DNA of 64,000 nt, from NCBI RefSeq assembly GCF_001899645.1, contig NZ_MKVV01000020.1, positions 1 to 64,000 of the forward strand. The letters are read 5' to 3'. Of the stretch, positions 1 through 8,383 are shown one piece after another (positions within the stretch are counted from its first letter, which is position 1; each line of letters begins with the position of its first letter). Below the pieces are notes generated by a model, which saw nothing but the letters and a program-made list of their open reading frames with translations, did no database searches and was not told the origin of the DNA. The DNA comes from Pseudonocardia sp. 73-21. GTDB taxonomy: Bacteria; Actinomycetota; Actinomycetes; Mycobacteriales; Pseudonocardiaceae. Position numbers and translations under genes: made by a program.

Positions 1-60
1 AGCGATGACCGGCACAGCGATGACCGGCACAGCGATGACCGGCACAGCGATGACCGGCAC
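1..60 (+). repeat. Four perfect 15-bp tandem repeats encoding SDDRH
   Basis: The unit AGCGATGACCGGCAC occurs four times without change and runs in from the window edge, so the array may be longer. In the coding frame it gives SDDRH. Its core AGCGATGACC is shared with the 12-bp array inside the mnhD gene downstream. Perfect identity between units suggests recent slippage expansion. Confidence 0.95.
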
Positions 61-81
61 AGCGAGCCGGGGCCGGGATGA
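1..81 (+). CDS. C-terminal tail of an Mrp antiporter subunit (MnhG-like by position), partial
   Basis: Frame 1 reads as the end of a protein that begins before the window: four SDDRH units, then SEPGPG and a TGA at 79-81. That stop overlaps the ATG of the next gene (ATGA at 78-81), the coupling used between the later genes of this operon, so this frame is the real one. In actinobacterial Mrp operons the gene before the DUF4040 subunit is usually mnhG; that identity rests on position only. The tail is hydrophilic with alternating charge and would lie outside the membrane. Confidence 0.6.
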   Translation, partial: SDDRHSDDRHSDDRHSDDRHSEPGPG

Positions 82-320
82 GCGTGTTGGCCGCTGTTGT
101 GCTGGTGCTCACCGCCGTGGGTGGCACTGCGGTGGTCGTGACCAGGGAGCCGGTGCACCAGGCGATCGTGTTGTCGGTGTTCGGGCTGGTGTTGGCAACC
201 CTGTTCGTGGTGTTGCAGGCGCCGGACGTCGGGTTGTCGCAGTTGGTCATCGGCGCCGCGGTGTTGCCGTTGATGGTGCTGTTGGCGATCGCGAAGGTCC
301 GGGGGAGGGAACGCAGGTGA
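78..320 (+). CDS. DUF4040 / MbhD-like subunit of Mrp-type Na+/H+ antiporter
   Basis: 80-aa membrane protein with three hydrophobic segments (about residues 3-20, 28-46 and 52-72) and a basic tail. Size and pattern, with a REPVHQAIVLSVFGL stretch followed by PDVGLSQLVIG, fit the DUF4040/MbhD family, which corresponds to part of the C-terminal region of MrpA. It would sit in the membrane arm of the antiporter. The start overlaps the upstream stop (ATGA) and its own stop overlaps the GTG of mnhB (GTGA at 317-320), so translation is coupled. Family recognition is by pattern; the operon context supports it strongly. Confidence 0.8.
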   Translation: MSVLAAVVLVLTAVGGTAVVVTREPVHQAIVLSVFGLVLATLFVVLQAPDVGLSQLVIGAAVLPLMVLLAIAKVRGRERR

Positions 321-1105
321 CCCGCCGCGTCCGGGTCGTCGTGTTCGCGGTCGCCGCGGTGGGGATGGCGGTGCTGCTGGTGTGGGCGTTCGCCGGGGCG
401 CGGCCGTTCGGCACGTCGATCCATCCCTACGGGGATCTCGCGGTGCGGGCGGCGTTGGAGCAGCGGGCGACGGCGAACACGGTCGCGTCGGTCACCTTCG
501 ACCAGCGCGGCCTGGACACCATGGGGGAGGAGTTCATTCTGTTCGCCGCGGTGCTGGGCACGTCGATCCTGCTGCGTCGCGAACCCGACGAACTCGCCCG
601 CACCGTCGGCGAGGAGGGCACCGAGGACCGGGCGGGGTCGGGCCCGACCCCGGAGATGGTTCGCCTGTTCGGGTATGTGGTGTTGCCGTTCGTCGTCGTC
701 GTCGGGATCTATGTGGTCGCGCACGGGCATCTCTCTCCAGGAGGGGGATTCCAGGGCGGCATCGTGCTGGCCACCGGGCTGCATCTGCTCTACATCGCCG
801 GGGACTATCCGGCGCTGCGGCGGCTGCGACCACAGCGGGTGTTCGAGGTCAGCGAGGCCGCCGCGGCCGCCTCGTACGTGCTGCTGGGCCTGGCCGGGCT
901 CGCCGTGACCGGGGCGTTCCTGGCCAACGTGCTGCCCTATGGAACGCTGGGCCAGCTCGCCTCCGCGGGTACGGTTCCGCTGCTCAACACGGCCGTCGGG
1001 GTCGAGGTCGGTTCCGGGACGGTGCTGCTGCTCGCCGAATTCCTGGAACAGACCCTCGTCCTGCGCGAGCGCTCCGGGCGCCCGGACACGGGGGGATCCC
1101 GATGA
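317..1105 (+). CDS. mnhB: Na+/H+ antiporter subunit MnhB
   Basis: 262-aa integral membrane subunit of the Mrp/Mnh cation-proton antiporter. The GTG start at 317 is chosen because it overlaps the previous stop. One membrane segment lies near residues 7-27. The MnhB domain follows from about residue 115, with the family signature HGHLSPGGGFQGGIVLA near residue 135 and three further membrane segments. It is longer than stand-alone MnhB (about 140 aa) because an MbhE-like segment is fused at the N-terminus, including the GEEFILFAAVLGTSILL stretch around residue 73. Together with the DUF4040 gene this reconstitutes the MrpA C-terminus plus MrpB. The stop overlaps the mnhC start (ATGA). Confidence 0.9.
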   Translation: MTRRVRVVVFAVAAVGMAVLLVWAFAGARPFGTSIHPYGDLAVRAALEQRATANTVASVTFDQRGLDTMGEEFILFAAVLGTSILLRREPDELARTVGEEGTEDRAGSGPTPEMVRLFGYVVLPFVVVVGIYVVAHGHLSPGGGFQGGIVLATGLHLLYIAGDYPALRRLRPQRVFEVSEAAAAASYVLLGLAGLAVTGAFLANVLPYGTLGQLASAGTVPLLNTAVGVEVGSGTVLLLAEFLEQTLVLRERSGRPDTGGSR

Positions 1106-1464
1106 GTCCGCAGAGCCTTCTGGGTCTGCTGCCCTATCTCGTGGCCGGTTGGTTGTTCCTGATCGGTCTCTACGGCATCGTGACCAGCCGAAACCTGATC
1201 CACACGGTGGTGTCGCTGTCGGTGGTGCAGTCCTCCACCTACGTGCTGCTGCTCACCGTGGGCTTCCGCGCCGGTGCCACCGCCCCGGTGTTCTCCGACA
1301 TCGCGCCGGGCGCCATCGTGGTCGATCCGTTGGTGCAGGCGTTGGCGCTGACCGACGTGGTCGTCGGCGCCACGGTGTCGGCGTTGTTGCTGGCGCTTGC
1401 CGTCCAGTCGCACAAACGTTCCGGGACACTCGACCCGGACCAACTGCGCACCCTGTCGGGCTGA
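1102..1464 (+). CDS. mnhC: Na+/H+ antiporter subunit MnhC
   Basis: 120-aa NuoK/MnhC-family protein with three membrane helices (about residues 8-25, 32-52 and 78-102). The GLYGIVTSRNLIHTVVSLSV segment and the DPLVQALALTDVVVGATVSA segment are typical of MnhC. It forms part of the proton/sodium path in the membrane arm. ATG at 1102 overlaps the mnhB stop. Eleven bases separate its stop from the next start. Confidence 0.92.
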   Translation: MSPQSLLGLLPYLVAGWLFLIGLYGIVTSRNLIHTVVSLSVVQSSTYVLLLTVGFRAGATAPVFSDIAPGAIVVDPLVQALALTDVVVGATVSALLLALAVQSHKRSGTLDPDQLRTLSG

Positions 1465-1475
1465 GCGGCCCGTCG

Positions 1476-3395
1476 ATGCCCGCCACGGCGCTCACCCCCG
1501 TGATCATCGGCCTGCCGATCGGGATGGCCGCGGTCCTGGCTGCGCTGGGTGCCCGGCTGCCGCGCCGCGTCCTCGATGCCACCGCCACCGCCACCGCGGC
1601 CACGGTGACCGTCCTCGCGGTGCTCCTGCTGGTCGCGACGTCGCAGGGTCGGGTAGTCGCGTGGGCCGGTGGCTGGACCCCGCATCAGGGCGTCAGCGTC
1701 GGGATCGCCCTGGTCGCCGACCCGTTCGGCGCTGGTCTCGCGGTCGTCGCCGCTGTGCTGAGCACCGCGGTGCTGGTGTTCTCATGGCGCTACTTCCAGG
1801 CGGTCGAGGTGTTCTTCCACGCCCTGGTGCTGGTGTTCCTCGCCGCGATGTGCGGGTTCGTGCTGACCGGGGACCTGTTCGACATGTTCGTCTGGTTCGA
1901 GCTGATGAGTGCCATCGCCTACGCGCTCACCGGGTATCAGATCGAACAGGCGCAACCGCTGCAGGGCGCGGTGAACTTCGGGATCACCAACTCGATCGGT
2001 GCCTTCGCCACGCTGCTGGGCATCACCCTGCTCTATGGCCGCACCGGCGCCCTCACCTTCGCCGCACTCGGTGCCACGCTGACCGGTGCCCACCCGGACG
2101 CGGTCATCGTGGTGTCGATGGCGCTGATCCTGACCGGGTTCCTGGTCAAGGCCGCGGTGGTGCCTTTTCATTTCTGGACCGCCGACGCCGAGGCGGTCGC
2201 ACCCTCCCCGGTGTGTGCGTTGTTCTCCGGGATCATGGTCGAGCTCGGTATCTACGCGGTCGCGCGCATCTACTGGACCGTCTACGCCCCGGTGCTGCCG
2301 GTGTCGGCGTTGCGCGGTCCGCTGCTGGGGTTCGGGGTGCTCACGGCCGTGCTGGGCGCGGTGATGTGTCTGGCTCAGCGGCACATCAAACGGCTGTTGG
2401 CGTTCTCCACGATCAGCCACGTCGGGCTGTTCTTGATCGGGGTCGCGTTGCTCAGCCCGGCCGGTCTGGCCGGTACCGCGGTGTATGTGCTCGGACAAGC
2501 CGGGGTGAAGGCGGCGCTGTTCCTGCTGGCCGGGGTGATCGCCTTGCGGCTGGGCAGCGTCAGCGAGCGCGATCTGCACGGCCGGGGCCGCGACATGCCG
2601 TTGACCGCGGCACTCACGATCATCGGCGGACTCGCGCTGGCCGGGCTGCCACCCTTCGCCACCGCTCTGGGGAAAGCCATCACCGAGGACGCCGCCGCAT
2701 CCGCAGGGCTGGGCTGGCTCGTCGCGGTGTTCATCGCGGCCTCCTCGCTGACCGGTGCCGCGGTGCTGCGGATGGCCGCCCGCGTGTTCTTCGGCCTCGG
2801 CGCACCCGCCACGGCGCATCCGATCCAGCGCAGCGATGACCGCAGCGACGACCGCAGCGACGACCGCAGCGACGACCGCAGCGACGACCGCAGCGACGAC
2901 CGCAGCGACGTCGTGGGCGACGACGGCGAGCAGGACAGTGGGGAAGCTGAGGAACCGTCGCCTGCTCGGGCCCCCCGTACCATGCTGATCCCCCCCGTGG
3001 TCCTGCTCGCCGCCGCGCTCGCTCTGGGGATGCTGCCTGGCCTGCCCGCCACGATGGGCGTGGTCGCGGCCGGCTTCACCGACCAACCGTTCTACGCCGC
3101 CCAGGTCCTCGCACTGCCGCTTCCCGGGCATGCCGCGCTCCCGGCACCCGTCGACTGGTTCACCACCAGCAGCCTGGTCTACGGGCTGCTCTCGGTGGCT
3201 CTGGCCGTCCTGATCGCCGCCGCCGCGGTGCTGCGTACGAGGCTGCCCGGGTGGGCTGTCGCCGTGGCCGACGCTGGCCGACCTGCGCTGCGTGGTTTGC
3301 GCGCTCTGCACAGCGGACACATCGGGGATTACGTGGCCTGGCTCCTGGTCGGGGTCGTGTCCCTCGGCGCGGCACTCGGTGTCGCCCTACGCTGA
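1476..3395 (+). CDS. mnhD: Na+/H+ antiporter subunit MnhD (proton-translocating), with SDDR-repeat linker
   Basis: 639-aa polytopic protein of the NuoL/M/N-MrpD family, with many membrane helices. Family landmarks include the WFELMSAIAYALTGY segment (Glu in a helix, about residue 145), LVKAAVVPFHFWTADAEA (about 228) and AQRHIKRLLAFSTISHVG (about 303), which carry the conserved Glu, Lys and His of the proton channel. MrpD proteins are usually near 500 aa; the extra length comes from a charged insertion around residues 450-500 made of RSDD units followed by an acidic and Pro/Ala-rich stretch, placed between helices. ATG at 1476 is the first start after mnhC. No mnhA, E or F gene follows; E-F-G presumably precede the window. 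Confidence 0.92.
   Translation: MPATALTPVIIGLPIGMAAVLAALGARLPRRVLDATATATAATVTVLAVLLLVATSQGRVVAWAGGWTPHQGVSVGIALVADPFGAGLAVVAAVLSTAVLVFSWRYFQAVEVFFHALVLVFLAAMCGFVLTGDLFDMFVWFELMSAIAYALTGYQIEQAQPLQGAVNFGITNSIGAFATLLGITLLYGRTGALTFAALGATLTGAHPDAVIVVSMALILTGFLVKAAVVPFHFWTADAEAVAPSPVCALFSGIMVELGIYAVARIYWTVYAPVLPVSALRGPLLGFGVLTAVLGAVMCLAQRHIKRLLAFSTISHVGLFLIGVALLSPAGLAGTAVYVLGQAGVKAALFLLAGVIALRLGSVSERDLHGRGRDMPLTAALTIIGGLALAGLPPFATALGKAITEDAAASAGLGWLVAVFIAASSLTGAAVLRMAARVFFGLGAPATAHPIQRSDDRSDDRSDDRSDDRSDDRSDDRSDVVGDDGEQDSGEAEEPSPARAPRTMLIPPVVLLAAALALGMLPGLPATMGVVAAGFTDQPFYAAQVLALPLPGHAALPAPVDWFTTSSLVYGLLSVALAVLIAAAAVLRTRLPGWAVAVADAGRPALRGLRALHSGHIGDYVAWLLVGVVSLGAALGVALR
2829..2912 (+). repeat. 12-bp tandem repeats (about seven units) inside mnhD
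   Basis: The unit CGCAGCGA(T/C)GAC is repeated six times from 2829 to 2900, with a degraded seventh unit to 2912. It encodes RSDD in the MnhD frame. The first unit has GAT and the rest GAC. The unit shares its core with the 15-bp SDDRH array at the window start, so the same charged motif has expanded in two subunits of one complex. Confidence 0.93.
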
Positions 3396-3400
3396 CAATA

Positions 3401-3662
3401 ATCCCCACGTCGCGTGAGCCGGTCTCGTTGGAGATCAGCGACGCTGCGCCCTTGAGGCCGTGACACCCACGTCCTCGAACACGAACGCGCCGAGCAGGAA
3501 GTTGTCCTCGTTGGCGAAGGGGTCCAACGACTGACACTTCTTGATCAGCCGCGTCGATCAGGTCGGTCTCGGGACGGGCGACCTTCGGGTTGCCCAGCGC
3601 GGCGCGGCACCGGCGCGGAGGAACTCGACTGCCACCACCCCGCGGATCACCGCGATGCTCGC
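3401..3662 (-). pseudogene. Frameshifted, truncated ferritin-like domain protein
   Basis: On the minus strand three reading frames must be joined to rebuild a ferritin-like (PF13668-type) protein: VEFLRAGAAP, then LGNPKVARPETDL, then [20 protein letters not shown], then [11 protein letters not shown]. The last shift looks like loss of one A where GCC-TAC-AAG is expected (near 3459). The reading stops against the 3' end of mnhD, so the C-terminal half is missing. The family is identified from remembered consensus only. It is clearly not expressible as one protein. Confidence 0.7.
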
Positions 3663-4266
3663 GCTCCCGGATCCCGGTCGGCGCTGTCCCCGACCGGGGT
3701 GGGCTGGCACGACCGCCGACAGCGACTGCGTGTCTATCGGTACTGCGCGGCCTCGGCATCGCGGCATCGCGCGACATCGAGGAGGACGGCATGGCGCAGG
3801 GCAGCGTGACCCCGATGACGGCGGCGGTGGCGGCGTTTGACCCTGGCCGGGACGGCGGCGGTGCACCTTGAGCTGGAACCGTGCCACGGTGGCCGGGTCG
3901 GTCAGCCAGCCGCGCCACACCCCGACCACGGACACGGCGGTGAGCTCGAACAACCCCGCCTGCACACGTGCCGCCGTGTCCACACCCGGCAGTGTCGCTG
4001 CCCCCACCGACGACCATGTGTCGGGCTCCGCCCTCTCTCGGGTGCCGGAGGTCTGGTCCTGGCAACAGCCAGCCGGCACCACACGGTGACGAAGCCCGGC
4101 AAACCCGACCTCCCGGGCAATTCAGCACCCGCGGCCGCGGCGATCAGCGCGTCCAACGCCCGACCGCTGCCCTCCAGGTCCTCACAGGAACAGGCGAAAA
4201 GCATCCCGGCGCCTGGTCGACGTCGGAAAAGCGTGCGAGGCCGTGGCCGGACGGGTACTCCCCTGC
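3663..4266. other. No intact gene; decayed spacer
   Basis: About 600 bases without a convincing gene on either strand. Short open frames exist, but none has a ribosome site plus a recognisable domain. One minus-strand reading near 4075-4200 (starting MLFACSCEDLEG) looks protein-like but soon loses its pattern. With the broken ferritin-like gene on its left, this is best read as eroded coding DNA. Confidence 0.5.
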
Positions 4267-4620
4267 ATGACCTCACCGACCGAGCACAACTCGAGCGACC
4301 ACACAGCCGGCCCGGAGCGCGTCGAGCAGCGCGCAGCGGCCGAGCGCAGCGGGGAACCGACCGTTCCGGGGGTGGCTGGCGCTACGGACAGCTCCGCTGA
4401 CGGACAACAGGGACTGCGGCTGCACGCGGGCATCGCGGTCCTCGCCACGGTACTGAGCGTCCTGGTGACGGTGGTGTTCTTCGTGCAAGGAATCTGGCCG
4501 TTGGCCGTCGTGTTCGCGGTGGTCGCACTCGCATCACTGGGCGCGCTGGGATGGGCGCTGCGGCGCCGGCGTCGGGGCCAACAACTACGGCAGTTCCGCG
4601 ACGATCAGCCGCAGCGATGA
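4267..4620 (+). CDS. Small two-helix membrane protein, function unknown
   Basis: 117 aa from the ATG at 4267. An earlier in-frame start at 4243 is less likely because it only adds a short non-conserved lead. The first 55 residues are polar and rich in Thr, Ser, Glu and Ala. Two hydrophobic segments follow (about 56-80 and 84-103), then a very basic RRRRRG stop-transfer region and a polar tail. This suggests a cytoplasmic N-terminus, a helical hairpin in the membrane and a cytoplasmic tail. No family was recognised. It stands alone between two decayed regions. Confidence 0.5.
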   Translation: MTSPTEHNSSDHTAGPERVEQRAAAERSGEPTVPGVAGATDSSADGQQGLRLHAGIAVLATVLSVLVTVVFFVQGIWPLAVVFAVVALASLGALGWALRRRRRGQQLRQFRDDQPQR

Positions 4621-5224
4621 GCAGCCGGCCGGTCCCACTCCGACGACGCCGCGAGATGCGGCGGGTGCGCCGAGGTGTGGACGGCGCCGCCCCGGAGATC
4701 CCCAGCCAGAGGCTGGCCCTGAGGACGAACAGGCCGCTGCACTGCGTCCGGTCAGATCTCCGTTCCACTCCCGCGACACCCACGACAACCTGAAGACCGC
4801 CGAAACGCGCGGCGACACCGCAGATGACGACCAGTGCGACAAGGACGGGCACGAGGACAGGACGATCGTGCGGTTGGGCACGACCGCCCGGCGAGCCGCG
4901 GCCGCGGTGGGGGAGCGTCCTAGACCGTATGAGGGGCTGGCCGGGCGAGGGTGTATCGGCACCTGGGCATCCCGGTCGTGGGTGACTACGGCCGATTCGG
5001 GCTGCCGGGTCAGGTTGGTCGCGCGGCTACAACCAGCGCCTGTGGAATCCTTCGGGCCGTACCCCTGACGAGGTCTTGATCGACTGGCCGAGCCCGAGCG
5101 GGACCGTCGCCGTGGCGGCGCAGCAGGCGTTGCTGAGCCACACGCACGCGCGCGGTTGCATCGGAAAGCACTTGCTGTGGCGGCGGCGCAGCTGTTGCGC
5201 CCTCGCTGAGCAGGCTCATGGGTG
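4621..5224. other. No supported gene; junction sequence behind a truncated SDR
   Basis: No recognisable protein was found here on either strand. The minus-strand frame of the SDR next door stays open through this stretch, but its translation is low-complexity Arg/Ala/Pro sequence with no SDR features, so it is read-through and not a domain. The sequence probably arrived with the event that cut the SDR. Confidence 0.5.
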
Positions 5225-5586
5225 GCTCCTCGCCGGATGTTGGTACCGATGACCCGGTGCCAGTCATCCACGGGAAGGTCGGCCAGCGGGGCCGGGACGA
5301 AGGTGCCGGCGTTGTTGTGGGCGAAGTGGAGGCCTCCGAACTGCCCGACCGTCTCATGGACGGCGGCCTCGACCGGCGCGGCGTCGGAGACGTCGAGGCG
5401 CAGGAACCGGGCCTTGCCGCCCAGCTCCTCGATCTCGCGGACGGTGTCGGTGCCGTCGAGGACGTCGCAGACCGCGACCGATGCGCCGCGCGCGGCGAAG
5501 GCCAGTGCGCTGCCGCGCCCGATCCCGCGCGCGGCTCCGGTGACGAGCGCGACCCTGCCGGTGAAGTCCTCCCGCGGGGCGCTCAC
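5225..5586 (-). pseudogene. Truncated short-chain dehydrogenase/reductase (N-terminal half only)
   Basis: A GTG at 5586 overlaps the stop of the upstream SDR (GTGA), so this was the last gene of the operon. About 120 residues show a classical SDR N-terminus: FTGRVALVTGAARGIGRG (cofactor-binding glycine motif TGAARGIG), an acidic residue after strand 2, and HNNAG. Homology stops after VIGTNIR, before the catalytic Ser, Tyr and Lys. The frame then runs on as unrelated sequence. Without the catalytic YxxxK it cannot be an active SDR. Confidence 0.8.
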
Positions 5587-6419
5587 TTGACCGACATCCC
5601 CGCGTCGACGGGCATGGCGACGCCGGTGATGTAGCGGGCCTCGTCGGAGGCGAGGAACAGCAGCGCGTTGGCGATGTCCTCGACCTCGACCCACGGCACC
5701 GGGAGCAGGTTCAGCCCGCGGTAGAGGTCGATGACGTCGTCGAGGGTCGGCGCTTCGAGGTCGGGCCGGAAGATCCGCCAGTTGTTCTCGTTGAGCAGCA
5801 GCGGGGTGGGGACCGTGGTGGGGTGCAACGAGTTGACCCGGATCGAGTGCGGGGCCAGCTCCACGGCCAGGCTGCGCATCAGCCCGACCACGCCGTGCTT
5901 CGCCGAGACGTAGGCGGAGAAGTTGGGTGCGGCCTTGAGGGCGAGCGAGGAGCTGGTCAGGATGATCGCGCCGCCCCGGCCGCGCTCCACCAGGTGCGGG
6001 ACGGCCGCCCTGGCCGTGTTCCAGACGCCGGTGAGGTTGGTGTCGAGGACCGCGCGCCAGTCCTCCTCCTTGGTGCGGGCGGAGTCGGCGGCGATGCCCT
6101 GGATGCCGGCGTTGGCCGAGACGATGTCGACGTGACCGAGCTGCTCGACCCCGTCGTCCACGAGCTGCTGGACGGCAGCGAAGTCGCGGGCGTCGGCCTT
6201 GGCCCAGACGATCCGGCGGTCGAGCTTCTCGACGAGCGCGATGGTCTCCGCGAGGTCCTCCTCGGTCGCGGCCGGAGCGCCCTGGGCGTCGACCGGCCCG
6301 CAGACGTCGAAGGCGATGATGTCGGCGCCTTCGCGGGCGAGGCGTTCGGCGTGGGCGCGGCCCTGGCCGCGGGCGGCCCCGGAGATGAGGGCGACCTTGC
6401 CCTCGACGCGGCCGGTCAC
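5583..6419 (-). CDS. Mycofactocin-type SDR family oxidoreductase
   Basis: 278 aa from a GTG at 6419 that overlaps the preceding stop (GTGA). The cofactor motif SGAARGQGRAHAERLA and an acidic end to strand 2 (FDVCG) fit NAD-linked SDRs. A loop insertion after strand 2 and the GQGRAH wording are characteristic of mycofactocin-coupled SDRs (carveol-dehydrogenase-like), which hold NADH and pass electrons to mycofactocin. The catalytic set is NAG, Ser in LTSSSL, and YVSAK. It probably oxidises an alcohol intermediate of the pathway encoded by this operon. The mycofactocin biosynthesis genes are not in the window. Confidence 0.85.
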   Translation of the reverse strand: MTGRVEGKVALISGAARGQGRAHAERLAREGADIIAFDVCGPVDAQGAPAATEEDLAETIALVEKLDRRIVWAKADARDFAAVQQLVDDGVEQLGHVDIVSANAGIQGIAADSARTKEEDWRAVLDTNLTGVWNTARAAVPHLVERGRGGAIILTSSSLALKAAPNFSAYVSAKHGVVGLMRSLAVELAPHSIRVNSLHPTTVPTPLLLNENNWRIFRPDLEAPTLDDVIDLYRGLNLLPVPWVEVEDIANALLFLASDEARYITGVAMPVDAGMSVK

Positions 6420-7252
6420 GCGAACACCGGCGCGATGTCGAAGTAGACGCGGTAGTCGTCGACGAGCCCGTCGTCGCGGCGCCGGATGATGGACACGACC
6501 GGGATGGTGACCTGCTTGCCGTCCTTGCGGTCGTAGGTGGTCTCGAGCTGGGCGACGCTCGCGTTGCCCTCGTGCCATTCGTGGAGGATGCGGTGGCTGA
6601 GCCCGTTGATGGTGGAGAAGAACCCGCCGACGCCCTGCTCGACCGCGGTAGGGCCGACCATCGGGTCGCCGTTGGCGAAGACCATCACGCCGTCGGGGGC
6701 GAAGATCTCGGCGAACCGCGGTGGGTCGAAGGCGTCGACGCGGGCGAAGACGTCGCGGATGAAGTCGGGTCCCGGGGTTGGCGCGTCGCCGCCGAGCGGG
6801 GTTCCGCTGGCTACGCTCTCGCGGACGGCACGGAGGGTAGTGCGGACGGCGTCGAGGTAGTCCTCCTCCATGTGTCCGGCGAACTCGTTCTCCTGCGCGC
6901 TGCCCGCCTCCACGCCGTCGATGGCGATCCGGAACGTGAAGGTGAGTGCGAGCTCCCCGTTCTTCTCGCCGATCTCGTTGTCGATCGTGCCGCGGGCCGT
7001 GCCGTGGGTGCGCTGGAAGTGCACGAGCTTCTCGGGGTGGAAGGTGATGACCTCACGGACGGGCTGGCCGGCGTGGATGATGTCGCGCACCAGCCCGCCC
7101 TCGAACCGGTCGACGATGCTGCACGAGGTGATACTGCGGACGTACTTCATCGGGTTGCCGGCCTTCTCGAGCAGACCGGCCCAGACGTCGTCGACGCTGA
7201 GGGCGGGCTCGGTGCCGTCGTTGACGACGAGTGTCCTGCTGATCTCGATCAT
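6416..7252 (-). CDS. Two-domain protein: DUF1857/AtaL-like (SRPBCC) fused to SnoaL/NTF2-like
   Basis: 278 aa. Residues 1-150 look like the DUF1857/AtaL-like branch of the SRPBCC fold (N-terminal ISRTLVVN, then VWAGLLEKAGNPMKYV, and HMEEDYLDAVR near the end). Residues 155-278 look like a SnoaL/NTF2 cone fold (DVFARVDAFDPPRFAEIFAPDG, then a DDYRVYFD strand). Both folds have hydrophobic cavities used for ligand binding, isomerisation or cyclisation. The fusion suggests successive handling of one intermediate. The stop overlaps the downstream SDR start, and 27 bases separate it from the dehydrogenase upstream. Confidence 0.7.
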   Translation of the reverse strand: MIEISRTLVVNDGTEPALSVDDVWAGLLEKAGNPMKYVRSITSCSIVDRFEGGLVRDIIHAGQPVREVITFHPEKLVHFQRTHGTARGTIDNEIGEKNGELALTFTFRIAIDGVEAGSAQENEFAGHMEEDYLDAVRTTLRAVRESVASGTPLGGDAPTPGPDFIRDVFARVDAFDPPRFAEIFAPDGVMVFANGDPMVGPTAVEQGVGGFFSTINGLSHRILHEWHEGNASVAQLETTYDRKDGKQVTIPVVSIIRRRDDGLVDDYRVYFDIAPVFA

Positions 7253-7279
7253 GGCTGATCTCCGTCTCTGGGGTTCCGG

Positions 7280-8383
7280 TCAGGGTCGGGCTGTGACGAG
7301 TGCGACGCGGCCGACGTTGGTGTCGGACTCCACGTGGTGGTGGGCCTCGGCGGCCTGGTCGAGCGGGAACGAGCGGTCGACGACGGGCCGGAAGCCGCGG
7401 GGGACCTCGGCCCAGGAGGCCTGGACGCTCGCCGGGTTGCCGGTGCGTACCCCGATGACCCGCTGGCACCTGGAGTACAGGCGCAGAAGGTCGACCGATG
7501 CGCCGCCGCCGAGGAACGCTCCGGAGGTCACGACGGCCCCGGCGACCGCGAGCACGTCGAGGGTGGAGGCGAACATCGCGGGTTCGCCCAGGTCGTCGAT
7601 GGCGATGTCGATGCCGTGCCCGTCGGTGATGTCCAGGACGTCGCGGGTGAAGGTGGGGCTCGTGCCGTCGAGGGTGAACTCGATGCCGGCGGCCTCGAGC
7701 CGCGTGCGCTTCTCCGCCGACCGCGACGTCGCGATGACCCGGGCGCCGAGGTGGGCCGCGAGCGTCGCAGTGGTGGAGCCCAGAGCCGAGGCCGCCCCCT
7801 GCACGAGCACCCACATGCCGGGTTCGAACCCGGCCTGCGTCAGCTGGTTCTGGGCGACCGGACCTGACAGTGCCAGCGCGGAGGCCTCGACCGGCGAGAT
7901 CCCGGCCGGGACCGCGACGGCGTTGCGGGCGGGCACCGCCACGTAGTCGGCGTAGGCGCCCTGGCGGTGGGTCCCGATGAGCTGCAGGGACTGGCAGGCC
8001 TCCGCCCGGCCCCGCAGGCAGTGCCGGCACTCGCCGCAACAGACGGACGGGAACACCGCGACCCGGTCGCCGACGCGGGCGGAGGTGACCTCGCTCCCGA
8101 CCGCCGCGACGACGCCCGCGTGCTCGGCGCCCAGGACGTGCGGCAGCACGAACTTCGCGTACGGGTGGGTCCCGGCGCGGGCCCGCAGGTCCAGCAACCG
8201 GCCCACACTGACTGCGGCGACCTGCACGAGAATCTCATCGGCCCCGGGCTCGGGGGTGGCGATCGTGGCGCGGTGCAGCACCTCCGGCGGCCCGAACTCG
8301 GAGAAGACGACAGCGCTCATCTCCGCACCGGGCGTGACGGCGGCCGGCCAGACCCCGGCCTGGACGTCGGTCGAGGCGGTCAT
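7280..8383 (-). CDS. MDR-family alcohol dehydrogenase / quinone oxidoreductase
   Basis: 367-aa medium-chain dehydrogenase. ATG at 8383 overlaps the FAH stop (ATGA), which favours this start, although most relatives begin near the internal MSAVVF (residue 22). The structural-zinc loop is present (CCGECRHCLRGRAEAC, about residues 113-128). The usual catalytic-zinc Cys near residue 60 is replaced by a VGRLLDLRARAG stretch, so it may work as an NAD(P)H quinone or enone reductase rather than a zinc alcohol dehydrogenase. The Rossmann motif is a variant (VQGAASALGS). Likely a redox step in the same pathway as its neighbours. Confidence 0.85.
   Translation of the reverse strand: MTASTDVQAGVWPAAVTPGAEMSAVVFSEFGPPEVLHRATIATPEPGADEILVQVAAVSVGRLLDLRARAGTHPYAKFVLPHVLGAEHAGVVAAVGSEVTSARVGDRVAVFPSVCCGECRHCLRGRAEACQSLQLIGTHRQGAYADYVAVPARNAVAVPAGISPVEASALALSGPVAQNQLTQAGFEPGMWVLVQGAASALGSTTATLAAHLGARVIATSRSAEKRTRLEAAGIEFTLDGTSPTFTRDVLDITDGHGIDIAIDDLGEPAMFASTLDVLAVAGAVVTSGAFLGGGASVDLLRLYSRCQRVIGVRTGNPASVQASWAEVPRGFRPVVDRSFPLDQAAEAHHHVESDTNVGRVALVTARP

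Noticed and set aside
4585-5224. Extending the truncated SDR through the open frame to 4585
   Set aside because: The continued translation is low-complexity and has none of the SDR C-terminal motifs, so it was treated as read-through past a break.
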